From Hyphomicrobiales bacterium (GTDB lineage: Bacteria > Pseudomonadota > Alphaproteobacteria > Rhizobiales > Beijerinckiaceae), in contig JAQGJO010000199.1 in the NCBI GenBank assembly GCA_028290595.1, positions 1-5,020 on the forward strand: DNA of 5,020 nucleotides. The letters run 5' to 3'. Below are positions 1 through 5,020 of this stretch, piece by piece (positions within the stretch are counted from its first letter, which is position 1; every line of letters begins with the position of its first letter). Position numbers and translations under genes: made by a program. Below the pieces are notes generated by a model, which did no database searches, was not told the DNA's origin, and saw nothing but the letters and a program-made list of their open reading frames with translations.

Positions 1-510
1 GCGATTGTCGGCGCGATGCTCGGCAACGACGTCAATCTGCGGGATTTTGAGGGACGCTCGGCGCTGCTGTTGTCGAAGGCCAAGGACAACAACGCCTCCT
101 GCGCCGTCGGCCCGCTGCTGCGGCTGTTCGATAAGACGTTCTCGCTCGACGACGTCAGGCGGATGGAAGTTGGATTGACGGTGAAGGGACAGGACGGTTT
201 TGTCCTCGACGGTTATTCCTCGATCAGCAAGATCAGCCGCGATCCCACCGACCTCGTCGCCCAGACCATCGGGCCGGTCCATCAGTATCCCGATGGTTTT
301 GCGCTGTTCCTCGGCACGATGTTCGCGCCGGTGAAGGACCGTGATACGCCGGGCGAAGGGTTTACGCACAAGCGCGATGATATCGTCACGATATCAGCGC
401 CGCAGCTCGGCAAACTGATCAATCGGATGCGGACCAGCGATGAGTGCGAACCCTGGACGTTCGGCATCGGCGAACTGATGCGAAACCTGGCGAAGCGGAA
501 GATCCTTTGA
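1..510 (+). CDS. Fumarylacetoacetate hydrolase (FAH) family protein, C-terminal part (5' end outside window)
   Basis: The frame is open from base 1 to the TGA at 508-510 and gives 169 residues of a protein whose start is upstream of the window. Early in the fragment is LGNDVNLRDFEG (residues 7-18), the counterpart of the NDxSxRD motif of FAH-family hydrolases. Its Asp (residue 10) normally binds the divalent metal. It is followed by KAKDNNASCAVGP (26-38), which matches the KxxDxxxPxGP segment where a Lys sits in the active site. The HQYPDGFALFLGTMFAP stretch and the C-terminal PWTFGIGELMRNLA support the same fold. The two metal-binding Glu residues would lie upstream and cannot be checked. 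Family members cleave or dehydrate 2-oxo or beta-diketo acids in the cytoplasm. This subgroup somewhat resembles FAH-type 2-keto-3-deoxy sugar-acid dehydratases, but that substrate assignment is a weak guess from memory. The family call is firm; the substrate is unknown. A hairpin repeat begins 10 bases after the stop. Confidence 0.9.
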   Translation, partial: AIVGAMLGNDVNLRDFEGRSALLLSKAKDNNASCAVGPLLRLFDKTFSLDDVRRMEVGLTVKGQDGFVLDGYSSISKISRDPTDLVAQTIGPVHQYPDGFALFLGTMFAPVKDRDTPGEGFTHKRDDIVTISAPQLGKLINRMRTSDECEPWTFGIGELMRNLAKRKIL

Positions 511-520
511 CAATTCGGTC

Positions 521-599
521 GTAGGATCGGTAGAGCGCAGCGAAACCCATCGATGCATGCGCGAAGATGATGGGTTTCGCTTCGCTCTACCCATCCTAC
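521..599. repeat. Long inverted repeat (REP-like palindromic element)
   Basis: The left arm (521-551) and right arm (569-599) are reverse complements at 29 of 31 positions, with a 17-base loop between. The core of the right arm read on the minus strand is GGTAGAGCGAAGCGAAACCC, a style of intergenic repeat that is widespread in Bradyrhizobium-like genomes (recalled, not searched). The element starts 10 bases after the stop of the FAH gene. A transcript would form a very stable stem there, which could protect the 3' end or end transcription, although no U-run follows. It separates the FAH gene from the gene-poor stretch to its right. Confidence 0.85.
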
Positions 600-648
600 A
601 AGATCAAGACTCGGGAAGCAGACCGGACGAGCCAGGCAGGCGTGCCGG

Positions 649-924
649 TCAGGGCATGACGAGCGTAATGACGCCGTCATGGACCACCGCCGTCCTGATG
701 CCGTCGCGCGCCATCGATTCGATGGCCGTCCATTTCTCCCGAAACAGAGCCGCCGCTTCCTGCATGTCGGGAGCGTCTACCCTGACACAACAGGCGCGCC
801 GTTCGCCGTTGTCCGCGATCTGAAGAAGAAGGTGTACCCAGGGCCTTGCCCCTTGCTGTCCATCGAAATACGCCCCTGTCGCATTCAGTGTCCCCTGATT
901 TGCGTCGAAGGAGCAGGTGCGTTT
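649..924 (-). pseudogene. Probable remnant of a protein-coding gene, no start codon (hypothetical)
   Basis: On the minus strand a frame is open from 924 down to a TGA at 649-651 (91 sense codons), bounded upstream by an in-frame TGA at 925-927. Its translation looks like real protein: a stretch such as GAYFDGQQGARPWVHLLLQI, then RRACCVRVDAPDMQEAAALF, then FREKWTAIESMARDGIRTAV, ending VVHDGVITLVMP. Third positions are G/C-rich, most clearly toward the 3' end, while the competing frames are rich in Arg and Ser. No ATG, GTG or TTG occurs in frame before an internal ATG at 763-765, which would leave only 38 residues. I do not recognise the family. The likeliest reading is the C-terminal remainder of a decayed gene whose upstream half has been lost or shifted out of frame. 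The alternatives are a sequencing error near 925 or a short ORF from 765. Confidence 0.4.
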
Positions 925-1110
925 TCAATTTGGCTTTTCGTGCGGCGCGATTGTGACGCTGGAAATTATCATGCGAAGTGTTGCAAACATCCAACAATTG
1001 GAACAGGCATTAGACTCTCGGAAACCGTATTGCTTCCGGGACCGGTTCCGGTTGCGCCATTTGGTTTGAGTTCTCCGGAGTTTGCCTGGACGACGTATGG
1101 TTGATGCCAC
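925..1110. other. Gene-poor spacer with no recognised feature
   Basis: This stretch lies between the remnant frame on its left and the stop of the Lrp-type regulator on its right. It is visibly poorer in G and C than its surroundings. The frames that cross it translate to low-complexity Arg/Ser/Asn-rich peptides with no family resemblance. I see no terminator with a T-run, no convincing promoter and no repeat. It may be the decayed upstream part of the 649-924 gene, since the same minus frame runs through the TGA at 925-927, but the translation gives no support for that. Confidence 0.4.
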
Positions 1111-1572
1111 TCACACCGGTAGCGCAATCGAATATTTCACCTGGCTTAATGCAAAACTCGATTCGATCGAGGCGATGCCGTCGAGGCGCGTCAGCTTGTT
1201 TTTCAAGAACGCTTCATAGGACGACAGATCGGCGGCGACGACGCGCAGCAGATAGTCGCGGTTGCCGGTCATCAGATAGCATTCCAGCACCTCGTCCCAT
1301 TTCGAAATCGCTTTCGCAAAACGGTCGAGGTCCTCCTCCTTCTGCCGCGCCAGCTTTATCGAGATGAAGACGCTGACATGAAGTCCCAGCGATTTCTGGT
1401 CGACGGTGGCAATATAGCGGGTGATCACGCCGCGTTCTTCCAGCAGCTTGACGCGGCGATGGCACGGCGACACCGACAGGCCGACCTTATCGGCGAGTTC
1501 CTGCATGGTGGTGCGGCTGTCGGATTGCAGCAGGCTGAGGATTTTACGGTCGATGGCGTCTAGGGCGTGCAT
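1111..1572 (-). CDS. Lrp/AsnC family transcriptional regulator
   Basis: This is a complete 153-residue protein, the usual length for the family. The N-terminal helix-turn-helix domain spans about residues 3-60: LDAIDRKILSLLQ, then ELADKVGLSVSPCHRRVKLLEERGVI in two parts, with SVSPCHRRV (33-41) as the recognition helix. A short linker (YIATVDQKSLG, 53-63) leads to the RAM/AsnC ligand-binding domain (about 64-150), which carries the typical YLMTGNRDYLLRVVA (99-113) effector and oligomer loop. The end, QVKYSIALPV, is the classic Lrp-branch tail. Such proteins form dimers and octamers, bind AT-rich dyads and respond to amino acids. The ATG at 1570-1572 fits the family N-terminus, but the Shine-Dalgarno site is poor (only an AGAG about 8 bases upstream). 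The gene is divergent from the AceE-like gene, with 138 bases between the starts. An inverted repeat overlaps its start codon, so autoregulation and control of the neighbour are likely. The ligand is unknown. Confidence 0.95.
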   Translation of the reverse strand: MHALDAIDRKILSLLQSDSRTTMQELADKVGLSVSPCHRRVKLLEERGVITRYIATVDQKSLGLHVSVFISIKLARQKEEDLDRFAKAISKWDEVLECYLMTGNRDYLLRVVAADLSSYEAFLKNKLTRLDGIASIESSFALSQVKYSIALPV

Positions 1573-1620
1573 TGGGATAAACTCTGGTCAGAGGGCCTCA
1601 TATTGGAATTTTATCCCAAT
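1571..1620. promoter_or_regulatory. Candidate operator of the Lrp-type regulator (inverted repeats)
   Basis: ATTGGGATAAA (1571-1581) is repeated as its exact reverse complement TTTATCCCAAT (1610-1620). In addition, 1602-1620 (ATTGGAATTTTATCCCAAT) is itself a dyad, with ATTGG/CCAAT arms around an AT-rich centre, the architecture of Lrp/AsnC-family binding sites. The left copy touches the start codon of the regulator on the minus strand. The right copy contains a TAAAAT (minus strand, 1613-1608) that could be the regulator's -10 box. On the plus strand it ends 17 bases before a GATAAT that may serve the AceE-like gene. Binding here could repress the regulator and activate or repress the divergent gene. 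The repeats are seen directly; the role is inferred. Confidence 0.55.
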
Positions 1621-1637
1621 ACTCGGCGGTATGCAGC

Positions 1638-1643
1638 GATAAT
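1638..1643 (+). promoter_or_regulatory. Weak candidate -10 box for the AceE-like gene
   Basis: GATAAT matches the sigma-70 -10 consensus at five of six bases and lies 67 bases before the start codon at 1711. No recognisable -35 box lies 16-18 bases upstream; that position is next to or within the proposed operator (1602-1620). The arrangement would suit a promoter that needs an activator, but a single hexamer is weak evidence. Confidence 0.25.
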
Positions 1644-1700
1644 TTGAGATTTTTGGCCGCGGCCTCGGCGGTAAAATTGCCAGATCATTCACCGTGCCGC

Positions 1701-1706
1701 GAGGTG
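1701..1706 (+). promoter_or_regulatory. Ribosome binding site of the AceE-like gene
   Basis: GAGGTG lies just before the ATG at 1711, with GAGG ending six bases upstream of it. This supports the ATG at 1711 as the start. That matters because the protein is shorter at the N-terminus than AceE and no upstream extension is needed. Confidence 0.7.
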
Positions 1707-1710
1707 CGCC

Positions 1711-4077
1711 ATGCCCGTCGAGCCCGCTCGCCTTGAACTGTTGTCCGCGCTGGCCCGCAAAGTGCTGTGGCTGTCGTCCTGGACCATCCACCACGCCAAT
1801 CACGTCAGGCCCAATGCCGACGGCTTGAAGGTCGGCGGCCATCAGGCTTCTTCGGCCTCGCTCGCCACCATCATGTCGGCGCTGTATTTCTCGGTGCTGA
1901 AGCCGGAAGATCGCGTCGCGGTGAAGCCGCATGCCAGTCCGGTGTTCCACGCCATCCAGTATCTGTTCGGGCACCAGACCCGCGAGAAGCTGGAAAATTT
2001 CCGCGGTTTCAAGGGCGCGCAATCCTATCCGTCGCGCACCAAGGATACCGACGACGTCGATTTTTCCACCGGCTCGGTCGGGCTCGGCGTGGCGCAGACG
2101 TTATTCTCGTCACTGGTGCAGGATTACGTCAAGGCGCATGGCTGGATGAAGGATCGCCCGGAGGGGCGGATGATCGCGCTGGTCGGCGATGCCGAGATGG
2201 ACGAGGGCAATATCTTCGAGGCGCTGCTGGAGGGCTGGAAGCACGGCCTGCGCAACACCTGGTGGGTGGTCGACTACAATCGTCAGAGTTTGGATGCCGT
2301 GGTCCGCGAAGGGCTATGGGAAAAGTTCGAATCCATGTTCCGCAATTTCGGCTGGGACGTGGTGATCGTGAAATACGGCCGGCTGATGCAGGCGGCGTTC
2401 GCCGAACCCGGTGGCGAGGCCTTGCGGCGCTGGATCGACGCCTGTCCGAACGCGATGTATGCGGCGCTGTGTTTCCAGGGTGGCGCGGCATTTCGAAAAC
2501 ATCTCGACGACGAGATCGGCGATCAGGGCGCGGTGTCGCAACTGATCGGGCGGCGCAGCGATGACGAGTTGCTGGCGCTGATGTCCAATCTCGGCGGACA
2601 CGACATGGCCAGCATGATCGAGGCTTTTGAGGCGATCGATCACGATCGCCCGGTCTGTTTCATCGCCTATACCATCAAGGGCGTCGGGCTGCCGTTCCAG
2701 GGCCACAAGGACAACCATGCGGGGTTGATGACGCCAACGCAGATGGAGAAGTGGCGCGCCGCGCAGAACATCCGACCCGGCCACGAGTGGGAGAAGTTTG
2801 AAGGTCTGTCGCAGCAGCCGGCACTGGAAGCATTGCTGGCCAAGGCGCCGTTCAACCGCGACGGAAGGCGCCGGTTGACCGCGCCAGTGATCGACGTGCC
2901 CGAGCGGCTTGCCTTCAAACCGGCACCACAGATGTCGACGCAACAAGGTTTTGGGCTGGTGCTCAACGAGCTCGCCCGCGGCGACAGCGATCTTGCCGCG
3001 CGCATCGTCACCGCTTCGCCCGACGTCACGGTGTCGACCAATCTCGGCGCCTGGGTCAACCGCCGCGGCCTGTTCGCGCGCGCCGAAAAGGCCGACCTGT
3101 TCCGCAGCGAGAAAATTCCTTCGACCTTCAACTGGGATTTTTCGCCAAAGGGCCAGCACATCGAACTCGGCATCGCCGAGATGAACCTGTTCATCCTGAT
3201 GTCGGCGCTGGGCCTGTCGCATGCCATCAACGGCGAACGGCTGCTGCCGGTTGCGACACTGTACGATCCTTTCATCCAGCGCGGCCTCGATGCCCTGAAC
3301 TACGCCTGCTATCAGGACGCGCGCTTCATGGTGGCGGCGACGCCATCGGGCGTCACGCTGGCGCCGGAAGGCGGGGCGCATCAATCGATCGCGACACCGC
3401 TGATCGGCATGGCGCTGGATGGGCTCGCCTCGTTCGAGCCGGCCTTTGTCGACGAACTCGCCGTGATCATGGGATGGGGATTCCAGCACATGCAGCGCGA
3501 AGGCGCGGGCGAGGGCGGCTCGGTCTATCTGCGGCTTTCGACCCGAACGCTCGACCAGCCGCAGCGGATCATGACGCCGGATCTGCAGAAGGGCATCACC
3601 GACGGCGCCTACTGGCTGCGCAAGCCCGGCGAGAACTGCGAGGCTGTCATCGCCTATACCGGTGCGGTGGCGCCCGAGGCGATCGAGGCGGTTGGCCTGA
3701 TCGGCGAAAGCCGCCGGGATGTCGGGCTGCTGGCGATCACATCGGCCGACCGGCTGCATGCGGGGTGGACATCGGCGCGGCAATTGCGCCGCGACCGCCG
3801 GGGCGTGGCGCATCTCAGCCATATCGAAAAACTGCTGGCGCCGCTGCCGCGGGACTGCGGCATCGTCACCGTGATCGACGGCCATCCGGCGACATTGGGT
3901 TGGCTCGGCAGCGTCCGCGGCCACCGCGTCGAGGCGCTCGGCGTCGAGCATTTCGGGCAGACCGGCAGCATCGCCGACCTCTACCGCCAGCACGGCATGG
4001 ACGCCAACGCCATCATCGATGCGGCCGAAAGCCTCACCTCGGGCGCCCCGGTCCGGCACCGCAAGATGGCGGTGTGA
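1711..4077 (+). CDS. AceE-like thiamine-diphosphate enzyme (2-oxo-acid dehydrogenase E1 / transketolase family)
   Basis: This is a 788-residue protein of the single-chain E1 type, probably a cytoplasmic homodimer that decarboxylates a 2-oxo acid on thiamine diphosphate (ThDP). The PP domain (about 20-340) contains GGHQAS (42-47), KPHASP (72-77), the ThDP/Mg motif GDAEMDEGN (159-167) with its distal VVDYNRQSLD (186-195), and IAYTIKGVG. The Pyr domain (about 408-615) contains IELGIAEMN, whose Glu490 would activate the cofactor, and GAHQS (His557). The C-terminal transketolase-like domain (about 640-770) ends in HFGQTGSIADLYRQHG. By my alignment from memory, His44, His74, Asp160, Asn190, Gln192, His336, Glu490 and His557 match E. 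coli AceE His106, His142, Asp230, Asn260, Gln262, His407, Glu571 and His640. The second Gly of the GDG motif is Ala161. About 62 N-terminal residues of AceE, used there to dock on E2, are absent, and no E2/E3 genes are nearby. It is divergent from an Lrp-type regulator. The family is secure; pyruvate, 2-oxobutyrate or another substrate is open. Confidence 0.88.
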   Translation: MPVEPARLELLSALARKVLWLSSWTIHHANHVRPNADGLKVGGHQASSASLATIMSALYFSVLKPEDRVAVKPHASPVFHAIQYLFGHQTREKLENFRGFKGAQSYPSRTKDTDDVDFSTGSVGLGVAQTLFSSLVQDYVKAHGWMKDRPEGRMIALVGDAEMDEGNIFEALLEGWKHGLRNTWWVVDYNRQSLDAVVREGLWEKFESMFRNFGWDVVIVKYGRLMQAAFAEPGGEALRRWIDACPNAMYAALCFQGGAAFRKHLDDEIGDQGAVSQLIGRRSDDELLALMSNLGGHDMASMIEAFEAIDHDRPVCFIAYTIKGVGLPFQGHKDNHAGLMTPTQMEKWRAAQNIRPGHEWEKFEGLSQQPALEALLAKAPFNRDGRRRLTAPVIDVPERLAFKPAPQMSTQQGFGLVLNELARGDSDLAARIVTASPDVTVSTNLGAWVNRRGLFARAEKADLFRSEKIPSTFNWDFSPKGQHIELGIAEMNLFILMSALGLSHAINGERLLPVATLYDPFIQRGLDALNYACYQDARFMVAATPSGVTLAPEGGAHQSIATPLIGMALDGLASFEPAFVDELAVIMGWGFQHMQREGAGEGGSVYLRLSTRTLDQPQRIMTPDLQKGITDGAYWLRKPGENCEAVIAYTGAVAPEAIEAVGLIGESRRDVGLLAITSADRLHAGWTSARQLRRDRRGVAHLSHIEKLLAPLPRDCGIVTVIDGHPATLGWLGSVRGHRVEALGVEHFGQTGSIADLYRQHGMDANAIIDAAESLTSGAPVRHRKMAV

Positions 4078-4084
4078 TTGCATT

Positions 4085-4203
4085 GTCGTCCCGGCGAACG
4101 CCGGGGACCCATAACCCTTGGCGCTCATTGTTGCAGAAGGCCTTGACCTCAGCGCCCTAACGAAAATCCTCGGCGTATGGGTCCCGGCGTTCGCCGGGAC
4201 GAC
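4085..4203. repeat. Pair of inverted REP-like palindromes
   Basis: The left copy (4085-4113) and right copy (4176-4203) are reverse complements throughout, apart from one extra G in the left copy, and 62 bases separate them. Each copy is a hairpin in its own right: CCCGGCG-AA-CGCCGGG at 4090-4105 and CCCGGCG-TT-CGCCGGG at 4183-4198. A further six-base pair, GGCGCT (4120-4125) with AGCGCC (4151-4156), lies inside the spacer. This GTCGTCCCGGCGAACGCCGG type with a trailing ACCCATA is, as I recall it, common between genes in Bradyrhizobium-like genomes and resembles a BIME arrangement. It begins seven bases after the stop of the AceE-like gene, so the left hairpin may cap that transcript. Confidence 0.85.
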
Positions 4204-4261
4204 GGATTGAATGACGGTGCCGTCTTGCGTCCGTCATACCGCCGACCTTATATCCGGTGTC

Positions 4262-4292
4262 CGCCGCAATGCGGCGTCCCGCATATGGCGGG
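4262..4292. other. Two adjacent short hairpins upstream of the aldehyde dehydrogenase gene
   Basis: CGCCGC-AAT-GCGGCG (4262-4276) and CCCGC-ATATG-GCGGG (4278-4292) are perfect small palindromes placed one base apart, followed by the T-rich TTCATTTT (4293-4300). The stems are only six and five base pairs, so this is at best a weak terminator or a leader structure before the gene starting at 4377. In GC-rich DNA such hairpins can occur by chance. Confidence 0.3.
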
Positions 4293-4366
4293 TTCATTTT
4301 GCCCGGCTTTCGTGCAAGGATGCCTGCCGAACGCTTCCGTTCCCCTTCCATTCGCCCTGAAATCAC

Positions 4367-4370
4367 GAGG
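4367..4370 (+). promoter_or_regulatory. Ribosome binding site choosing the aldehyde dehydrogenase start
   Basis: GAGG lies six bases before the ATG at 4377. The reading frame is open further upstream (from an ATG at 4257), but that extra 40-residue stretch is Arg/Pro-rich, overlaps the hairpins and has no family resemblance. The site therefore favours 4377 as the true start. Confidence 0.65.
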
Positions 4371-4376
4371 TTTACG

Positions 4377-5020
4377 ATGGTCAACCGCATGCAATTCTAC
4401 ATCGACGGCGCCTGGGTCGATCCGGTCGTCAAGAAGTCCACGCCCGTCGTCAACCCGGCGACCGAAGAGCCGATGTATGAGGTTGCGCTGGGATCCAAGG
4501 CCGACGTCGACAAGGCGGTCGCCGCCGCCAAGCGCGCGTTCGAGACCTTCTCGCAGACCAGCCGCGAGGAGCGCGTCGCGCTGCTCACCAAAATCATGGA
4601 CGTCTACAAGACCCGGATGAAGGACATCGGCGCCGCCGTCTCCGACGAGATGGGCGCGCCGCTGCCGATGGCGGAAAAGCTGCAGGCCGGCGCCGGCCTT
4701 GGCCACATCGCTTCCACCTTGGAAGTCCTCAAGAACTATAACTTCGAGGAGCCGATCGGCTCGGCGATGGTGGTGCGCGAGGCCGTCGGCGTCATCGGCA
4801 TGATCACGCCGTGGAACTGGCCGCTGAACCAGATCGCCTGCAAGGTCGCGCCCGCGCTCGCCGCCGGCTGCACCAGGATCCTGAAACCATCCTAATTCAC
4901 GCCGTCGTCGGCGCTGATTTTCGCGGAAATCCTCCACGAAGCCGGCGTGCCGAAGGGTGTGTTCAATCTGGTCAACGGCCTCGGCCCTGAGGTCGGCGCC
5001 GCCATGAGCGAGCATCCGGA
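4377..5020 (+). pseudogene. Aldehyde dehydrogenase family gene, interrupted by an in-frame stop (3' end outside window)
   Basis: The product begins MVNRMQFYIDGAWVDP, with the usual N-terminal YIDGxW and VVNPATEEP motifs of NAD(P)-dependent aldehyde dehydrogenases, which oxidise aldehydes to acids in the cytoplasm. The cofactor domain shows GVIGMITPWNWPLNQIA, where Asn147 matches the oxyanion-hole Asn169 of human ALDH2, and then LKPS (169-172). The next codon (4893-4895) is TAA. Homologues have Glu here (KPSE, ALDH2 Glu195), which contacts the NAD ribose. After the stop the same frame continues as perfectly good family sequence ([20 protein letters not shown], then [21 protein letters not shown]) to the window end. 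The change therefore looks like a single G-to-T substitution rather than a natural end. The 172-residue product would lack the catalytic Glu and Cys (ALDH2 268 and 302) and cannot be active. Arg167 two codons before LKPS is also unusual. A sequencing error is the main alternative. Substrate unknown. Confidence 0.85.

Noticed and set aside
621..650. Short inverted repeat GACCGG / CCGGTC as a terminator
   Set aside because: The stem is six base pairs with an 18-base loop and no T-run on either strand, so chance is likely in GC-rich DNA.
282..680. Minus-strand frames (also 394-594) giving peptides such as GWVERSETHH and MGRAKRNPSS
   Set aside because: These are translations of the hairpin repeat at 521-599 plus the antisense of the FAH gene. 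Such peptides are a familiar annotation artefact of this repeat style.
679..1104. Plus-strand 141-codon frame (and 557-823) in the gene-poor region
   Set aside because: The translation is uneven and Arg/Pro/Cys-rich with no recognisable family, and the opposite-strand frame 649-924 looks more like protein.
1101..1642. Plus-strand and second minus-strand frames over the regulator gene
   Set aside because: They are shadows of the Lrp/AsnC gene, whose own frame has full-length family similarity.
1603..1643. TTGGAA and GATAAT as a sigma-70 promoter pair
   Set aside because: The spacing is 29 bases, too long for a standard promoter, so only the -10-like hexamer is kept as a weak candidate.
2314..4128. 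A 604-codon open frame on the minus strand opposite the AceE-like gene
   Set aside because: It is a mirror of a GC-rich coding sequence. Its translation is rich in Arg, His and Asp with no domain, while the plus strand shows clear family motifs throughout.
4157..4390. Minus-strand 77-codon frame containing RRPGERRDPYAEDF
   Set aside because: The peptide comes from the right REP copy at 4176-4203 and has no other coding signal.
4893..4895. TAA as a recoding signal for a special amino acid or programmed readthrough
   Set aside because: There is no known basis for recoding TAA in this family, and a one-base change from the conserved GAA explains it fully.

Overview
The window looks like chromosomal DNA from an alphaproteobacterium of the Bradyrhizobium / Rhodopseudomonas group (Nitrobacteraceae). 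The evidence is high GC with G/C-rich third codon positions, two kinds of palindromic intergenic repeat of the style common in that group, and protein sequences typical of its metabolic accessory genes. No phage, insertion sequence, CRISPR array, tRNA or rRNA is visible.

Layout. (1) 1-510, plus strand: the C-terminal part of a fumarylacetoacetate hydrolase (FAH) family enzyme whose start lies outside the window. (2) 511-1110: about 600 bases without an intact gene. It opens with a long hairpin repeat (521-599). It then holds a minus-strand open frame (649-924) that reads like the C-terminal part of a real protein but has no start codon, and ends in a lower-GC stretch (about 925-1110) where I see nothing. 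(3) 1111-1572, minus strand: an intact Lrp/AsnC-family regulator. (4) 1573-1710: a 138-base divergent intergenic region with AT-rich inverted repeats that are good candidates for the regulator's operator. (5) 1711-4077, plus strand: a 788-residue thiamine-diphosphate enzyme resembling the single-chain pyruvate dehydrogenase E1 (AceE) and transketolase. (6) 4078-4376: a REP-like pair of inverted repeats and two small hairpins. (7) 4377 to the window end, plus strand: an aldehyde dehydrogenase gene with an in-frame TAA exactly at the Glu of the NAD-binding KPSE motif, after which homology continues in the same frame. It is therefore a probable pseudogene.

How the parts fit. The divergent regulator and AceE-like pair suggests that the Lrp-type protein senses an amino acid or related metabolite and controls the E1-like enzyme. 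As I recall it, this resembles the mdeR/mdeB arrangement of Pseudomonas putida methionine catabolism, but no methionine gamma-lyase gene is present here. No E2 or E3 gene is in the window, and the enzyme lacks the N-terminal extension that AceE uses to dock on E2. It may act alone or with a distant partner. An aldehyde dehydrogenase next to a 2-oxo-acid decarboxylase would make biochemical sense (2-oxo acid to aldehyde to acid), but that step looks broken here. This pathway is inference. I found no clearly new system; the nonsense codon, the AceE-like enzyme without a docking segment, and the operator palindromes are the points most worth checking.
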